A stretch of DNA of 64,000 nt, taken from UBA9655 sp964597045. GTDB taxonomy: Bacteria; Pseudomonadota; Alphaproteobacteria; UBA9655. Within the stretch, counting starts at the first letter, position 1. Every line of letters starts with the position of its first letter. The notes beneath the pieces are model-generated. The model saw only the letters and a list, made by a program, of their open reading frames with translations, made no database searches and had not been told where the DNA came from. The stretch spans positions 62,001-126,000 of the forward strand of contig CAZQWE010000002.1 in assembly GCA_964597045.1 (NCBI GenBank), in the 5' to 3' direction. The position numbers and the translations under genes are program-made. Shown one piece after another: positions 62,721 to 64,000 of this stretch.

Positions 62721-64000
62721 ATGAGTAAAGTTATTGGAATAGATTTAGGTACGACAAATAGTTGCGTTGCGATTATGGATGGAAAAGAAGCCCGCGTTAT
62801 TGAAAATGCTGAAGGGGCTCGTACTACGCCATCAATGGTTGCGTTTACCAATACAGGAGAACGTCTTGTGGGTCAGGCAGCAAAACGACAAGCAGTTACA
62901 AACCCAGAAAATACGTTGTTTGCAATTAAGCGTCTGATTGGACGCAGTTATAATGACCCCATGACTCAAAAGGATAAAGGCCTTGTTCCCTACAAGATCG
63001 TTGAAGGAGAGAACAAGGACGCTTGGGTAGAGGTTGAAGGTAAGAAATATAGCCCCAGTGAAGTGAGTGCGTTCATACTTCAAAAAATGAAGGAAACAGC
63101 TGAGAACTTCCTTGGTGAAAAAGTCACACAAGCGGTCATCACGGTTCCAGCTTATTTTAATGACTCCCAAAGACAAGCCACAAAAGACGCAGGCAAAATC
63201 GCAGGTCTTGAGGTCCTCCGTATCATTAACGAACCAACAGCGGCAGCTCTCGCTTACGGTCTTGATAAGAAAAACGGTGAAACCATTGCAGTGTATGACC
63301 TTGGTGGCGGAACTTTCGACGTCTCTATCCTTGAAATCGGCGACGGTGTCTTTGAAGTGAAATCAACCAATGGAGATACTTTCCTTGGCGGTGAAGACTT
63401 TGACGCCCGTATTATTGATTTTCTTGCAGATGAATTCAAGAAAGAGCAAGGTATTGACCTTCGTAAGGACAAGCTTGCCCTTCAACGTTTAAAGGAAGCG
63501 GCTGAGAAGGCAAAGATTGAGCTTTCAAGCGCATCACAAACGGACGTGAATCTTCCTTTCATTACAGCCGATGCTTCAGGGCCGAAACATTTGAACGTAA
63601 AGCTTTCTCGTGCCAAATATGAAAGCCTCGTTGAAGATCTCGTTGAAAGAACCATTAAGCCATGTAAGGCAGCCCTCGATGATGCTGGTCTTAAGGCAAA
63701 TCAAATTGATGAAGTGATTCTTGTTGGTGGTATGACTCGTATGCCAAAGATCATTGAAACAGTTCAAAAATTCTTTGGGAAAGAACCTCACCGTGGCGTT
63801 AACCCGGATGAAGTTGTGGCCTTGGGTGCCGCCATTCAAGGTGGTGTTCTCAAAGGTGATGTGAAGGACGTTCTACTCCTAGATGTGACCCCTCTCTCCC
63901 TCGGTATTGAAACCCTGGGAGGGGTGTTCACACGACTTATTGATCGCAACACGACGATCCCGACGAAGAAGAGCCAGGTGTTCTCAACAGCCGATGATAA
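62721..64000 (+). CDS. dnaK: Molecular chaperone DnaK, 3' end outside window
   Basis: The first 426 codons are present. The ATG at 62721 follows AAGAGGA. The nucleotide-binding domain is complete: MSKVIGIDLGTTNSCVAIMD, VTVPAYFNDSQRQATKDAGK, IINEPTAAALAYGLDKKN, YDLGGGTFDVSILEIGDGVF and ILVGGMTRMPKIIETVQKFF. The start of the substrate-binding domain follows (LLLDVTPLSLGIETLGGVFT). The frame stays open to the window edge. Works with GrpE just upstream; dnaJ would be expected downstream. Confidence 0.97.
   Translation, partial: MSKVIGIDLGTTNSCVAIMDGKEARVIENAEGARTTPSMVAFTNTGERLVGQAAKRQAVTNPENTLFAIKRLIGRSYNDPMTQKDKGLVPYKIVEGENKDAWVEVEGKKYSPSEVSAFILQKMKETAENFLGEKVTQAVITVPAYFNDSQRQATKDAGKIAGLEVLRIINEPTAAALAYGLDKKNGETIAVYDLGGGTFDVSILEIGDGVFEVKSTNGDTFLGGEDFDARIIDFLADEFKKEQGIDLRKDKLALQRLKEAAEKAKIELSSASQTDVNLPFITADASGPKHLNVKLSRAKYESLVEDLVERTIKPCKAALDDAGLKANQIDEVILVGGMTRMPKIIETVQKFFGKEPHRGVNPDEVVALGAAIQGGVLKGDVKDVLLLDVTPLSLGIETLGGVFTRLIDRNTTIPTKKSQVFSTADD

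Noticed and set aside
1..64000. CRISPR arrays, insertion sequences, integrases or prophage genes
   Set aside because: No regularly spaced repeats, transposase or integrase motifs were seen anywhere in the window.

Overview
The window is a gene-dense stretch of a moderately AT-rich alphaproteobacterial chromosome. Support for the group comes from gene order and protein types: an uninterrupted nuoA-N operon, the rlpA-dacA-tmk-holB-metG chain, lon next to a HU gene, rph and hrcA divergent ahead of grpE-dnaK, a membrane-anchored cytochrome c and a yejABEF importer. Low GC by eye, RPE-like palindromic elements inside ORFs and a secreted leucine-rich-repeat protein would fit a host-associated lineage such as Holosporales or Rickettsiales relatives. 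That placement is inference; there is no rRNA here to test it.

Layout. 1-12591 (minus): respiratory complex I, nuoA to nuoM, with only the first codons of nuoN at the left edge. 12592-12886: divergent regulatory region with a 19-bp palindrome, a very long hairpin and a good sigma70-type promoter. 12902-13819 (plus): two short secreted Tyr/Pro-rich proteins of unknown function. 13844-19990 (minus): cytochrome c plus yejABEF peptide importer. 20056-28576: mixed single genes (BioC-like methyltransferase, small secreted protein, lytic transglycosylase, P1B metal ATPase with TPCP and QEVID motifs, AMP nucleosidase, EamA exporter, secreted LRR protein). 28592-36917 (minus): hup, lon, metG, holB, tmk, dacA, rlpA. 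37024-37114: tRNA-Ser(GGA). 37230-49014 (plus): tdk, then a ten-gene surface-glycan locus. 49016-51543 (minus): class A PBP and idi. 51625-53631 (plus): EthD-like protein and FAD oxidoreductase. 53816-60295 (minus): gyrB, recF, typA, rph. 60389-60941 (minus): RelE/Phd-type toxin-antitoxin pair. 61083-64000 (plus): hrcA, grpE and the 5' two thirds of dnaK.

The most distinctive parts are these. (1) The glycan locus 37907-49014 encodes a UDP-HexNAc dehydrogenase, a UDP-HexNAc 4-epimerase and an AsnB-like amidotransferase, the enzyme set known to make GalNAcA/GalNAcAN sugars. It also encodes a GtrB/ArnC-like polyprenyl-phosphate glycosyltransferase, a small EamA/ArnE-like putative flippase, three different methyltransferases and two tandem paralogous multi-spanning proteins of a family I do not recognise. 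No Wzx or Wzy was seen, so a Gtr-type, lipid-carrier-linked modification system is a reasonable hypothesis. (2) Two copies of a ~120-nt element with perfect 29-bp inverted arms are read in frame near the N-termini of DacA and RecF, in different reading frames, with base changes matched in both arms. (3) A toxin-antitoxin module with its own promoter and operator-like repeat sits between rph and hrcA, and hrcA has a promoter so close to its ATG that the message may be leaderless.
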